From Streptococcus hyovaginalis DSM 12219 (GTDB lineage Bacteria > Bacillota > Bacilli > Lactobacillales > Streptococcaceae): a DNA stretch of 64,000 bases. The position numbers and the translations under genes were made by a program. Position 1 is the stretch's first letter; the number at the start of each line of letters is the position of its first letter. The notes beneath the pieces are model-generated. The model ran no database searches. It saw only the letters and a program-made list of their open reading frames with translations, and had not been told where the DNA came from. Below, piece after piece: positions 25,050 to 33,448 of the stretch. Location of the stretch: contig NZ_ATVP01000001.1 of NCBI RefSeq assembly GCF_000420785.1, positions 149,922-213,921 on the forward strand, given 5' to 3'.

Positions 25050-26627
25050 ATGGCTTTTGAAAGCTTAACGGAACGCTTACAAGGTGTCTTTAAAAACCTT
25101 CGTGGCAAGAAAAAATTATCTGAAAAAGATGTGCAGGAAGTGACCAAAGAGATTCGCTTGGCTCTCTTAGAAGCTGACGTCGCCCTTCCTGTCGTTAAAA
25201 CCTTTATTAAACGCATTCGTGAGCGTGCTGTCGGGCATGAGATCATCGATACTTTGGATCCGACCCAACAAATCATCAAGATTGTTAATGAAGAATTAAC
25301 AGAAATTCTCGGGTCAGAGACAGCTGAACTGGAAAAATCTCCTAAGATCCCAACCATTATTATGATGGTTGGTCTTCAAGGGGCAGGTAAGACAACCTTT
25401 GCAGGGAAATTAGCCAACAAACTCATCAAGGAAGAAAAGGCTCGTCCCATGATGATTGCGGCGGATATCTACCGTCCAGCTGCTATAGATCAGTTGAAAA
25501 CCTTAGGTGCCCAAATTAATGTCCCTGTTTTTGACATGGGAAATGAAACACCAGCAGTAGAGATTGTCAAACAAGGTCTTGAGCAAGCGCGTCAAAATCG
25601 CAATGACTATGTGCTCATTGATACAGCCGGTCGTTTGCAAATTGACGAAACCTTGATGCAAGAACTTCGCGATGTTCAGGCCTTGGCACAACCAAATGAA
25701 ATTCTCCTCGTTGTGGATGCCATGATCGGTCAAGAAGCTGCTAATGTGGCGCGTGAGTTTAACGAGCAACTCAGCATTACAGGGGTTATCTTAACGAAAA
25801 TCGATGGAGATACCCGTGGCGGTGCGGCGCTGTCTATTCGTGAAATTACTGGAAAACCTATTAAATTTACAGGTACGGGTGAAAAAATTATCGACATTGA
25901 GACTTTCCACCCAGATCGTATGTCTAGTCGTATCTTGGGTATGGGTGACTTATTGACGCTGATTGAAAAAGCTTCTCAAGAATATGACGAGAAAAAGTCT
26001 TTTGAATTGGCTGAAAAAATGCGCGAGAATACCTTTGATTTCAATGACTTCATTGAACAATTGGATCAAGTGCAAAATATGGGACCCATGGAAGATCTGC
26101 TAAAAATGCTTCCAGGAATGGCTGGTAATCCAGCTCTTGCCAATCTCAAAGTGGATGAAAAACAAGTAGCCCGTAAGCGCGCCATTGTTTCGTCAATGAC
26201 GCCAGAAGAGCGTGAAAATCCAGACCTTCTCACCCCAAGCCGTCGTCGCCGTATCGCAACTGGTTCAGGAAACAGCTTTGTTGATGTTAATAAATTCATC
26301 AAAGACTTTAATCAAGCCAAGCAGATGATGCAAGGCGTCATGTCGGGAGATATGGAAAAAACCATGCGTCAGATGGGTATTGATCCCAATAATCTCCCTA
26401 AAAATATGCCCAACATGCCAGACATGAATGGTATGGACATGTCAGCATTTGAAGGCATGATGGGGCAAAATGGCATGCCGGATATGTCCGCACTCGGTGG
26501 TGATATGGACATGAGCCAACTCTTTGGTGGTGGACTCAAAGGCAAAGCTAGCTCTTTCATGATGAAACAAGCAATGAAGCGTCAAGCTAATAAAATCAAA
26601 AAAGCGAAGAAGAAACGTAAAAAATAA
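25050..26627 (+). CDS. ffh: Signal recognition particle GTPase Ffh
   Basis: Ffh binds 4.5S RNA and signal peptides and delivers ribosomes to FtsY at the membrane. The 525-residue protein has an N-terminal helical bundle, the NG GTPase (G1 GLQGAGKTTFAGKLA near residues 106-120, DTAGRLQ near 191-197, TKIDGDTRGGAALS near 248-261), and the M domain from about 330, very rich in methionine and ending with a GMDMSAFEGMMGQNGMP-type tail and a lysine-rich C terminus. The Met-rich tail is longer than in E. coli, as usual in streptococci. GAGGAAG precedes the ATG. Confidence 0.98.
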   Translation: MAFESLTERLQGVFKNLRGKKKLSEKDVQEVTKEIRLALLEADVALPVVKTFIKRIRERAVGHEIIDTLDPTQQIIKIVNEELTEILGSETAELEKSPKIPTIIMMVGLQGAGKTTFAGKLANKLIKEEKARPMMIAADIYRPAAIDQLKTLGAQINVPVFDMGNETPAVEIVKQGLEQARQNRNDYVLIDTAGRLQIDETLMQELRDVQALAQPNEILLVVDAMIGQEAANVAREFNEQLSITGVILTKIDGDTRGGAALSIREITGKPIKFTGTGEKIIDIETFHPDRMSSRILGMGDLLTLIEKASQEYDEKKSFELAEKMRENTFDFNDFIEQLDQVQNMGPMEDLLKMLPGMAGNPALANLKVDEKQVARKRAIVSSMTPEERENPDLLTPSRRRRIATGSGNSFVDVNKFIKDFNQAKQMMQGVMSGDMEKTMRQMGIDPNNLPKNMPNMPDMNGMDMSAFEGMMGQNGMPDMSALGGDMDMSQLFGGGLKGKASSFMMKQAMKRQANKIKKAKKKRKK

Positions 26628-26628
26628 G

Positions 26629-26679
26629 AAAATCACCTGACTCCCGATTTTGTTGCTAAATGGTAAGTCAGGTGATTTT
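26629..26679. terminator. Bidirectional terminator between ffh and the Gx transporter
   Basis: AAAATCACCTGACT (26629-26642) pairs perfectly with AGTCAGGTGATTTT (26666-26679). A and T runs on the flanks let it serve both convergent genes; it overlaps neither stop. Confidence 0.8.
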
Positions 26680-26682
26680 GTA

Positions 26683-27228
26683 TTATCGAATAACCCATCC
26701 ATCAGGTAATGATTTTTGGAATTCTTGGAGTGGTTTGATTTTGGTAAGAAGATAATTCCCCGTTAGACCGACAAAAAAGCCAGAGAGGATACCGCTAAAG
26801 GATAGGATAGGGAGGTAATTGAGGACTAACCAGGACTGTCCTATTAGAGCAAAAACAACTAACTGACCGATATTGTGCATGATACCGCCCATAACGGAAA
26901 TTCCGATAATACTGACTCTCTTTGGTCCCAGCTGCTTGATGGTAGTCATGATAATAAAACTAAAAAGTGTCCCCGCAAATCCATAAAGGAAGGTTGAAAA
27001 AGTGCCACTTAAGAAGGTTGACACCAGTAATCTAAAACTGACAACTTTGGCACTATCTGTGAGAGGTAAGGTAAAAATAGAAATAATGGTAATCAAATTT
27101 CCAAGTCCAAGCTTGGCTCCAGGTGCAAAGGCAAATGGTGTTGGAATAAATCTTTCAAAAAAAGAAATGACAACAGCCTGAGCGACAAGCATGGTGATAA
27201 ACATCAATTTTCGATTCGAATTAGGCAT
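26683..27228 (-). CDS. Gx transporter family / heptaprenyl diphosphate synthase component I-like membrane protein
   Basis: A 181-residue membrane protein with about five hydrophobic segments. The pattern FAPGAKLGLGNLITIISI near residues 33-50 and GGIMHNIGQLVVFALI near 114-129 matches the Gx transporter (Hpr_diP_synt_I) family, ECF-S-like membrane proteins often found near isoprenoid genes. A polyprenyl synthase gene is 2.2 kb away. The substrate is unknown. On the minus strand TGATAGAAT ends six bases before the ATG and no ribosome site is visible, so the mRNA may be leaderless. Confidence 0.82.
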   Translation of the reverse strand: MPNSNRKLMFITMLVAQAVVISFFERFIPTPFAFAPGAKLGLGNLITIISIFTLPLTDSAKVVSFRLLVSTFLSGTFSTFLYGFAGTLFSFIIMTTIKQLGPKRVSIIGISVMGGIMHNIGQLVVFALIGQSWLVLNYLPILSFSGILSGFFVGLTGNYLLTKIKPLQEFQKSLPDGWVIR

Positions 27229-27234
27229 AGTATT

Positions 27235-27243
27235 ATTCTATCA
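27235..27243 (-). promoter_or_regulatory. Extended -10 promoter abutting the Gx transporter start
   Basis: TGA TAGAAT on the minus strand lies six bases from the ATG at 27228. Confidence 0.5.
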
Positions 27244-27310
27244 TAAAAGTAGTGACAGGAGCGAGCGTGTGACAAAAATCCCAAATTCTATTGTTTAATA
27301 CTATATAGTC

Positions 27311-27319
27311 TGATATAAT
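27311..27319 (+). promoter_or_regulatory. Extended -10 promoter for ndh
   Basis: TGA TATAAT at 27311-27319; the start near 27326 leaves a 32-nt leader with AGGAGG. Confidence 0.7.
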
Positions 27320-27357
27320 GGAAGCGTATTAAAAAAATCTTAACAGGAGGATTAGCT

Positions 27358-29292
27358 GTGACAAAAGATATAGTTGTCGTAGGTGCCGGCTATGCGGGGA
27401 TATCTGCGGCGCGCCAGCTAGCGAAAAAATATAAAAAGGACAATGATGTCACGATCACTCTGATTGATAAAAATTCTTTCCATACCTACATGACTGAGCT
27501 CCATGAGGTAGCAGCAGGTCGTGTTGAGCCAGAAGCGATTAAGTATGACCTCCAACGTATTTTTAAAAAATACCCTAAAGTTAACCTAGTCACTGATAAA
27601 GTGGTCTCTATTGATTACGATAATAAAAAAGTAATCGCTGAGAACCAAACATTGACCTTTGACTACTTGCTCTTAGCTATGGGGGGCGAAGCCAATGACT
27701 TTGGTACTCCGGGCGTCAAAGAGAATGGTTTTACTTTATGGTCCATTGAAGCTGCTGAAAAAATCCACAATCACATTATCGAATCCTGCCTAAAAGCCAT
27801 GGGTGAACATGATGATGCCAAACGTCGTGCCCTTTTGACCTTTACGGTTATTGGTGCTGGATTTACTGGTATTGAGATGATTGGTGAGCTGATTGATTGG
27901 GTGCCAATTTTGGCAAAGCGGTATAAACTGGATCCTAAAGAGTTCTCTCTCAAGGTGGTTGAGGCGATGCCAAATATCCTCAACATGGTGACTGAGAAAG
28001 AACAAACCAAAGCACGTAAATACCTTGAGAAAAAAGGTGTTGAGTTGATTTTGGCAGACGGCGTTACAAGTGTTGAGAAAGATGCTCTTCACCTGTCTTC
28101 TGGTCGTGTGGTACCAACTTATACGTCCATTTGGACAGCAGGTGTTAAAGCTAATACAGATACTGCTAACTTTGGTATTGAGCAAGCACGCGCAGGCCGT
28201 CTCGTTGCCAACCAATACATGGAAGCGCAAGGCAAAGAAAATGTTTACGTGGCTGGAGATTTGGTCTACTTTGAAGACCAGTCTCAAGAAGGGCGTCCTG
28301 TTCCTCAGATTGTGCAAGCAGCTGAGCAAACAGGGCATACAGCAGCTCATAACATCATTGCAGCTATTAGTGGCGGTGAAAAAGAAGCATTCAAAGGAAA
28401 ATATGATGGCTTCATGGTCTCTATCGGATCTAAGTACACTGTTGCCTATGTCATGGACAAATATCATGTGTCTGGTTTCATAGCAAGTGCTATGAAACAC
28501 TTTACCAATCTCTTGTACTTCTTTACCATTCGTAGTTTCTATAATATTGGGGCTTACATGCGCCATGAGTTCTTTGATGTTAAAGATGGCCGAAACATGT
28601 TCGGTAGCCACACATCAAGCAAGGGCAATCGTCTATGGCTGGTGCCTCTACGGATCTTCTATGGATCTGTTTGGCTCTTTGAAGGGGTCAAAAAGGCTTT
28701 TGGTCTCTTTGGCACCACGTCATGGTTTAGTGATAAGGTTGTCTTTCCATTCCCGTGGTTACAGCAAGCTGCAGAAGCGACATCAGGTGCCTCTGAAGCA
28801 GCAACGTCTACATCATCTTCAGTTGCTGAGGCTGTCTCAGGTGCTTCTCAGGCAGCAGAAGGTGCTGGACAAGCTGCAACAGAAGCCTCACATCAAATCT
28901 TTAGTTTGAGCTATGCTTATGGTGAGGAGCCAATGCAAGTCTTGAAAGCTATGCCGGATTGGTTTGAAGCGATTATGAAATTCATGATGCCAAACCAAGA
29001 AGTAGCCCTCTTCATGCAAAAATTTATGACTTGTGTTGAGATTGCTATTGGTCTTGCCCTTATCGCAGGTGCCTTTGTCTGGCTTGTGAGTGCGGCAACG
29101 GCTGCTATGGTGGTCATGTTTAGCTTATCTGGCATGTTCTTCTGGGTTAACATTTGGTTTATTCCAGTAGCCATTGCACTAATGGCAGGCGCTGGCCGTT
29201 CCTTCGGTCTTGATTATTGGATTATGCCGTGGCTAGGGCGACTGCTTGATAGGTGGATATACGGTAAGCCAAAACACTTGTACCGACGTTAG
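27358..29292 (+). CDS. Type II NADH dehydrogenase fused to a DoxX-like membrane domain
   Basis: The first 400 residues are a pyridine-nucleotide-disulfide oxidoreductase of the NDH-2 type: FAD loop VVGAGYAGISAARQLA near residues 5-20, NADH loop VIGAGFTGIEM near 163-173, and YVAGDLVYFED near 299-309. After about residue 400 comes a membrane part with several hydrophobic helices, interrupted near 470-515 by a low-complexity Ser/Ala/Glu linker (SEAATSTSSSVAEAVSGAS). The C-terminal helices resemble DoxX proteins. NDH-2 oxidises NADH and reduces a membrane quinone, so a link to respiration with an exogenous quinone is likely. Total 644 residues, longer than a plain NDH-2 (about 400). Start is GTG 27358 after AGGAGG. 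Confidence 0.88.
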   Translation: MTKDIVVVGAGYAGISAARQLAKKYKKDNDVTITLIDKNSFHTYMTELHEVAAGRVEPEAIKYDLQRIFKKYPKVNLVTDKVVSIDYDNKKVIAENQTLTFDYLLLAMGGEANDFGTPGVKENGFTLWSIEAAEKIHNHIIESCLKAMGEHDDAKRRALLTFTVIGAGFTGIEMIGELIDWVPILAKRYKLDPKEFSLKVVEAMPNILNMVTEKEQTKARKYLEKKGVELILADGVTSVEKDALHLSSGRVVPTYTSIWTAGVKANTDTANFGIEQARAGRLVANQYMEAQGKENVYVAGDLVYFEDQSQEGRPVPQIVQAAEQTGHTAAHNIIAAISGGEKEAFKGKYDGFMVSIGSKYTVAYVMDKYHVSGFIASAMKHFTNLLYFFTIRSFYNIGAYMRHEFFDVKDGRNMFGSHTSSKGNRLWLVPLRIFYGSVWLFEGVKKAFGLFGTTSWFSDKVVFPFPWLQQAAEATSGASEAATSTSSSVAEAVSGASQAAEGAGQAATEASHQIFSLSYAYGEEPMQVLKAMPDWFEAIMKFMMPNQEVALFMQKFMTCVEIAIGLALIAGAFVWLVSAATAAMVVMFSLSGMFFWVNIWFIPVAIALMAGAGRSFGLDYWIMPWLGRLLDRWIYGKPKHLYRR

Positions 29293-29319
29293 GAAGTCAT
29301 AGGATTTCTTTGACATCCA

Positions 29320-29328
29320 TGTTATAAT
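29320..29328 (+). promoter_or_regulatory. Extended -10 promoter for the polyprenyl synthase
   Basis: TGT TATAAT at 29320-29328, predicted start near 29335. A TTGACA at 29310-29315 is only 7 bp away and cannot be its -35. Confidence 0.6.
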
Positions 29329-29337
29329 AAGAATAAG

Positions 29338-29388
29338 GTTATCTCATGATCGAGTTGGAATGACTTAATCTGAGATAACTTTTCTTTT
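29338..29388 (+). terminator. Leader terminator / attenuator before the polyprenyl synthase
   Basis: GTTATCTCA (29338-29346) pairs with TGAGATAAC (29371-29379), followed by TTTTCTTTT. It lies after the promoter and before the gene, so most transcripts might stop here unless an alternative fold forms. It could also be the ndh terminator. Confidence 0.6.
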
Positions 29389-29413
29389 ATCAATGCATTA
29401 TGAGGAGTTTTTC

Positions 29414-30409
29414 GTGGTCCATTACATTTGGGATGATTATCCAGACGTTCAAAAAGGATTAAAAGCGGTTAAAGACATTATGGTGTCAGAGATATCAGTG
29501 ATTCATCCTGATGTCAAAGCCAAAATAATGGCATATATTAATGCGCCTGGCAAATATTTGCGATCAGGGCTATGCCTTTTGCTATCCCAGTTACGACATA
29601 ATGACATTCCAGAGGGGAAATTGTACTTGGGGGCTTATTTAGAGATCTTACATCTGGCTACCTTGATTCATGATGATGTCATTGATCAAGCAGATCATCG
29701 CCGGGGTATCGAGGTCATTCATCAGACCTATAGTAATCGTATTGCTATTTATGCGGGGGATTATCTGCTAAGTTATGCTAACCGCCTTTTATGGAAAGCC
29801 GCAAATAAGCTAGATTTTGATAAGGACGATCAGGAGCTGCTGCATTCAAAACTCATTGAGCGGATCTTGGCAGGAGAGCTAGCACAATTGATGAATCAGT
29901 TTGATCAGCACATGACTATGAAAACTTATCTCAAACAAATTAAGGGGAAAACCGCCTTATTATTTGCCTTGGCTTGTCAGATGGGGGCTTGGGAAAAAGG
30001 AGTTTCTAAAAGAGAGTCCCATACTGCATTTTTATTGGGACAAAACATCGGAATGGCTTTTCAAATGACTGACGATTTGATTGATTATCAGTTACTTGAA
30101 GAAAGCTCAGGTAAACCTTGGATGCAAGATATCCAAAATGGCATTTATACCGCGCCCTACTTGCTGGCGAAACAAAAACAGGCAGATTTGGATAAGGTGT
30201 TTGCTATTAGCCCTAACAAACAGTGGACTGCCCAAGAGTTAATGGCTTTCTACAATCATCTCGTATCGCTGGGGGCTTTTCAGGAGACGGAAAAATTGGT
30301 TGCCGCTTATTTTGGTAAGATGTCTCAACAATCGCAAAAACTACTATCAGATGAACAATCGGATCAGATGGTGCACTTTTTAGAGACAATCATGAAGCGA
30401 CAATTTTAA
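29414..30409 (+). CDS. Polyprenyl (geranylgeranyl/heptaprenyl-type) diphosphate synthase
   Basis: A trans-prenyltransferase that extends allylic diphosphates with isopentenyl diphosphate. The first aspartate motif is LIHDDVIDQADHRRG near residues 85-99 and the second QMTDDLIDYQ near 217-226; KGKTALLFALAC lies between, as in the family. About 331 residues is normal. The GTG at 29414 follows GAGGAG by six bases; an ATG at 29393 has no ribosome site. Next to NDH-2 and the Gx protein it may make the tail of a quinone or a related lipid, which is an inference. The chain length cannot be read by eye. Confidence 0.88.
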   Translation: MVHYIWDDYPDVQKGLKAVKDIMVSEISVIHPDVKAKIMAYINAPGKYLRSGLCLLLSQLRHNDIPEGKLYLGAYLEILHLATLIHDDVIDQADHRRGIEVIHQTYSNRIAIYAGDYLLSYANRLLWKAANKLDFDKDDQELLHSKLIERILAGELAQLMNQFDQHMTMKTYLKQIKGKTALLFALACQMGAWEKGVSKRESHTAFLLGQNIGMAFQMTDDLIDYQLLEESSGKPWMQDIQNGIYTAPYLLAKQKQADLDKVFAISPNKQWTAQELMAFYNHLVSLGAFQETEKLVAAYFGKMSQQSQKLLSDEQSDQMVHFLETIMKRQF

Positions 30410-30452
30410 GCTTGTCAGGCTACTTGGCTTTAAGAGTCCAGATGTATTCACC

Positions 30453-30505
30453 AAAGCACTTTTTAAATCAGCGATTATGTCTGATTTGAGGGGTGCTTTT
30501 CATAT
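30453..30505 (+). terminator. Two-tier terminator of the polyprenyl synthase
   Basis: Outer AAAGCAC/GTGCTTT (30453-30459/30493-30499) and inner AAATCAG/CTGATTT (30465-30471/30481-30487) stems, ending in TTTTC. Confidence 0.65.
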
Positions 30506-30838
30506 ACTACTTATAGCCAAGACCGCGCCATGAGAATGACAGATGGAGGATATGTATCTGTCATTTCGTGCAGAGTTGATCTATCAGAGTCGGATCAGGA
30601 ATGCTAGTCGTCTGAATGGGGAGAGATGGTTACCAAACAGGTTTCCTAACATGAAGCCTAATCTCAAAAGGAGTTGATAATACGAAACGTTTAAATGTAT
30701 TGGTCCATAATTTTATGATTACTACTGGTAGATCTAGGGCTACTCATGACTGACAATGAGAATTTTTGAAGACCTTATCGAGCCAAAGGGAAAGTGTGAT
30801 ACAATAGAGCTAACCTATTACTTGTGAAGGAGTTGCTA
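30506..30838. other. Leader region of the YkgJ-type gene
   Basis: No gene seen. TACAAT near 30801-30806 may be the -10 of the next gene. Confidence 0.4.
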
Positions 30839-31333
30839 ATGTCTGATCAGATTGATGTGGCCTATTACCACCAGTTGGCTTTACAAAAGCAAGAAGATCA
30901 CCGTAAGTTTTTGGATGGATTGAAAAAACGTCCTCCGAAGAATTTAGATAAATTAGTCAAGGAAACTCATGAAGCTGTTTTTCAACGCATTGACTGTACG
31001 AAGTGTGCCAATTGCTGTAAAAGCTTGGGACCGGATTTGACGGAAGCAGATATCAAAAGGATGTCGAAGCTATTTCGCTTGAAATTATCGACCTTTGAGC
31101 AAACTTACCTTAGGGTTGATGAAGATGGTGATAAGGTCTTTCAATCGATGCCTTGTCCGTTTTTAGGAGCTGATAATCTATGTGATGTCTATGATGCGCG
31201 TCCCAAAGCCTGCGCTGAGTTTCCTCATACAGATCGGAAAAAATTTTACCAGATTAACCATCTGACCTTAAAAAATACCTTGATTTGCCCAGCGGCTTAT
31301 CAGTTTGTTGAGGCATTGAGAGAGAAACTGTGA
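30839..31333 (+). CDS. YkgJ family cysteine-cluster protein
   Basis: A 164-residue protein with the Fe-S/zinc cysteine pattern of the YkgJ (CxxCxxCC) family: CTKCANCCKSLGPD near residues 54-67, then CPFLGADNLCDVYDARPKAC near 111-130, and a last Cys in LICPAAYQF. The family is thought to bind a metal cluster; some members help methionine or lysine modification, but no function can be assigned here. ATG 30839 follows AAGGAG; an in-frame codon at 30824 precedes the ribosome site. Confidence 0.88.
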   Translation: MSDQIDVAYYHQLALQKQEDHRKFLDGLKKRPPKNLDKLVKETHEAVFQRIDCTKCANCCKSLGPDLTEADIKRMSKLFRLKLSTFEQTYLRVDEDGDKVFQSMPCPFLGADNLCDVYDARPKACAEFPHTDRKKFYQINHLTLKNTLICPAAYQFVEALREKL

Positions 31334-31454
31334 GGTGTGGATTTCTTCATTAGGGGAATCATTTATCGAAGAAGTGATACTGGTGCATGCGCCGAGTACA
31401 GGACCCTATATTGCACTTGACTCATGGAGAAATAAACCGCTGTGTTGAGTTTAA

Positions 31455-31560
31455 TATAGTCAAATGAATTAACTTTCAGACAAGGAACTGAGACGCGGAC
31501 AGTACTTGAGTACGGCAAGTCGAAAGTGACGATGTATCAAAGTTAATTCAAAAGACTATA
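31455..31560. repeat. 106-bp MITE-like palindromic element
   Basis: Ends TATAGTC (31455-31461) and GACTATA (31554-31560) are inverted, and the adjacent arms AATGAATTAACTTT and AAAGTTAATTCAAAA are near-perfect inverted copies. The centre contains the palindrome GTACTTGAGTAC (31502-31513). No frame is present. This looks like a small non-autonomous mobile repeat of the kind scattered through streptococcal genomes. Only one copy is in this window. Confidence 0.65.
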
Positions 31561-31574
31561 CATAGTTCTTTGCC

Positions 31575-31619
31575 AAAGCTGAGGTCAGTAATACAGTGAT
31601 CACAGCTTTTTGTTTTTTA
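31575..31619 (+). terminator. Intrinsic terminator after the palindromic element
   Basis: AAAGCTG (31575-31581) pairs with CAGCTTT, imperfect pairs extend the stem, and TTTTTGTTTTTT follows. Confidence 0.65.
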
Positions 31620-31972
31620 GACTATTTCGCTTGGTATGTGGAAGATAAGGAGTAGCTGCTATGTGGATGTGGGGTAATAGCGATCTTCAAAATCTTCTAA
31701 AGCGGTACACCAATGATGATTAGGCTATTCATTTTTTGACTGGTTTTGCTTTTGTGTCAATATGTCATTTTAAGTTGTATGTGTTGGAAATAGGTTGTCT
31801 AGCTAATGGTTATTATAAGAACTTTTTAGGCTTTAGCTGTTTAGGGATAAGGATGAGGCTGGGCAAGCGATCTTATTTTTGAGCGTTTGTGTTGCATTTT
31901 ATTACTAGTTAGTTGTAAAATAATATTAAGAATCAAGGGACTTGTAAAGCTTTAGCAAGAAATGGAGTTATT
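31620..31972. other. Intergenic stretch with a partial GAGGCTGGG repeat
   Basis: No gene. GAGGCTGGGCAAG at 31855-31867 copies the left half of the 10065 hairpin, followed by a T run but without the right arm. Confidence 0.45.
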
Positions 31973-32514
31973 ATGACAGATCATCAGTTACTTGGTATTC
32001 ATCATGTGACGGTAATGACGGATAGTGCTGAGCACAATTATCGCTTTTTTACAGAAGCTTTAAGCATGCGCTTGGTGAAGAAGACCGTTAATCAAGACGA
32101 TATTCAGACCTACCCTACTTCTTCGCTGATGATGAGGGGTCAGCTGGTACGGACACGACATTTTTTGATTTTCTTGGAAATCCTAAAGCCATGCATGGGA
32201 CAAATGCAATTACCAGAGCTAGTTTTCGTGTGCCCGATGATGCTGCTTTGAAGTATTATCAGGAACGATTTGATGCTTTTGGTGTTAAACATGAGGGTAT
32301 CATTGACTGGTTTGGGGTTAAGGCTTTGCCATTTGAAGAAGAAGACGGACAACGGTATCAACTGGGGCGTATTTTGATAGAAATCTCGACAGATGGTCCT
32401 GGTTTTGAGACAGATGACCCCTATGAAACACTTGGTGAGCGTCTTTCTTTACCGCCGTTTTTAGAACCAGAACGTGACCTGATTGGACGAACGATTCGGC
32501 CATTTAACACTTAA
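31973..32514 (+). pseudogene. Broken ring-cleaving-dioxygenase-like VOC gene
   Basis: The first frame ([20 protein letters not shown]) is the start of a glyoxalase/extradiol-dioxygenase protein. After QTY at about 32112 one base is missing; the next frame continues [20 protein letters not shown] and keeps family sense to TAA 32512-32514. In addition, DGQRYQL is joined directly to GRILIEISTDGPGFETDD, while the intact neighbour has about 120 more residues there, so an internal in-frame deletion is also inferred. The product would be about 180 instead of about 300 residues. The adjacent intact paralogue may make it dispensable. Confidence 0.75.
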
Positions 32515-32544
32515 CGCCATCACAGTTGATAAGGAGATAGTCAT

Positions 32545-33447
32545 ATGGAAGTTATAAAGCACATTCATCATATCAGTGCAATTGTTGGTAATGTTAATGA
32601 AAATTTGCAATTTTATCGTGAGATTTTACAGCTACGACTAGTTAAGCAGACGGTTAATTTTGATGATTCTACAGGGTATCATCTCTATTTTGCCAATCAA
32701 GCGGTTGATCCTGGAACACTGATGACCTTTTTCCCTTGGGAAAATGCGGAACCTGGTCAAAAAGGGAGTGGTCAAGGTGGGCGCATTGCTTTTCGCGTTC
32801 CCAAAGGACAGTTGGGGTATTGGCGAGAGCGTCTGACTGCCTATGATGTATCTTATCAAGAGGCTAAATGGTTTGAATACCCTGCTCTCTTTTTCCAAGA
32901 CCATCATGCCCTCAATTTAGCCTTGGTTGAGGGAGAGGAAGTATCAGAAACACCGGATATTCTTGGTTTTCATGGCGTTGAGCTTTTATCTAGTCATCCT
33001 AGTGGTAGTGTGGCTTTTTTGAAACAACATATGGGCTTGGTTGAATTGGAAGAATCATCTGAAGCCTATCGTCTTCAAACTACTGGCCATCAAAAACATG
33101 ATATTGTGATTCCTAAAGCAAGTCTTGAGAGAGGAAGTTGGGGGCCAGGGACAGTTCACCATATTGCTTGGCATGTGAGTGACGAAACAAGCTTAATGAG
33201 CTATAGTCAAGGGCTCTCTGAAGCAGGTTTTAGACCGACTGTGGTTCGTGATCGTAAATATTTTAAATCCATTTATCTTCGTGAAGCAGGACATGTGATT
33301 TTTGAGTTTGCGACAGCTAAGCCAGGGATGACGGTAGACGAGACATTTGACCAATTAGGCATGTCGCTACAATTGCCGAAAAAATATGAAAACCGTCGTA
33401 CACTTATCGAAGCCGCACTTGAACCTTTGAATATGAAAGAAGAATAA
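32545..33447 (+). CDS. VOC family ring-cleaving dioxygenase-like protein (MhqO type)
   Basis: A 300-residue protein of two paired VOC domains. The first starts IKHIHHISAIVGNVNENLQF with a metal-ligand His, and FEYPALFFQDHHALNLALVE continues it; the second contains GTVHHIAWHVSD near residue 205-216 and VIFEFATAKPGMTVDE near 251-266, with the Glu metal ligand. Such proteins with an adjacent esterase occur in quinone/hydroquinone detoxification operons of Firmicutes. GGAG precedes the ATG. Substrate not determined from sequence. Confidence 0.85.
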   Translation: MEVIKHIHHISAIVGNVNENLQFYREILQLRLVKQTVNFDDSTGYHLYFANQAVDPGTLMTFFPWENAEPGQKGSGQGGRIAFRVPKGQLGYWRERLTAYDVSYQEAKWFEYPALFFQDHHALNLALVEGEEVSETPDILGFHGVELLSSHPSGSVAFLKQHMGLVELEESSEAYRLQTTGHQKHDIVIPKASLERGSWGPGTVHHIAWHVSDETSLMSYSQGLSEAGFRPTVVRDRKYFKSIYLREAGHVIFEFATAKPGMTVDETFDQLGMSLQLPKKYENRRTLIEAALEPLNMKEE

Positions 33448-33448
33448 G

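Noticed and set aside
27790..28611. A 273-codon open frame antisense to ndh
   Set aside because: It mirrors a strongly coding gene, is rich in Cys and His as antisense frames often are, and shows no family motif.
29310..29328. TTGACA/TATAAT promoter before the polyprenyl synthase
   Set aside because: The two boxes are only 7 bp apart, so TTGACA is not the -35; the extended -10 is used instead.
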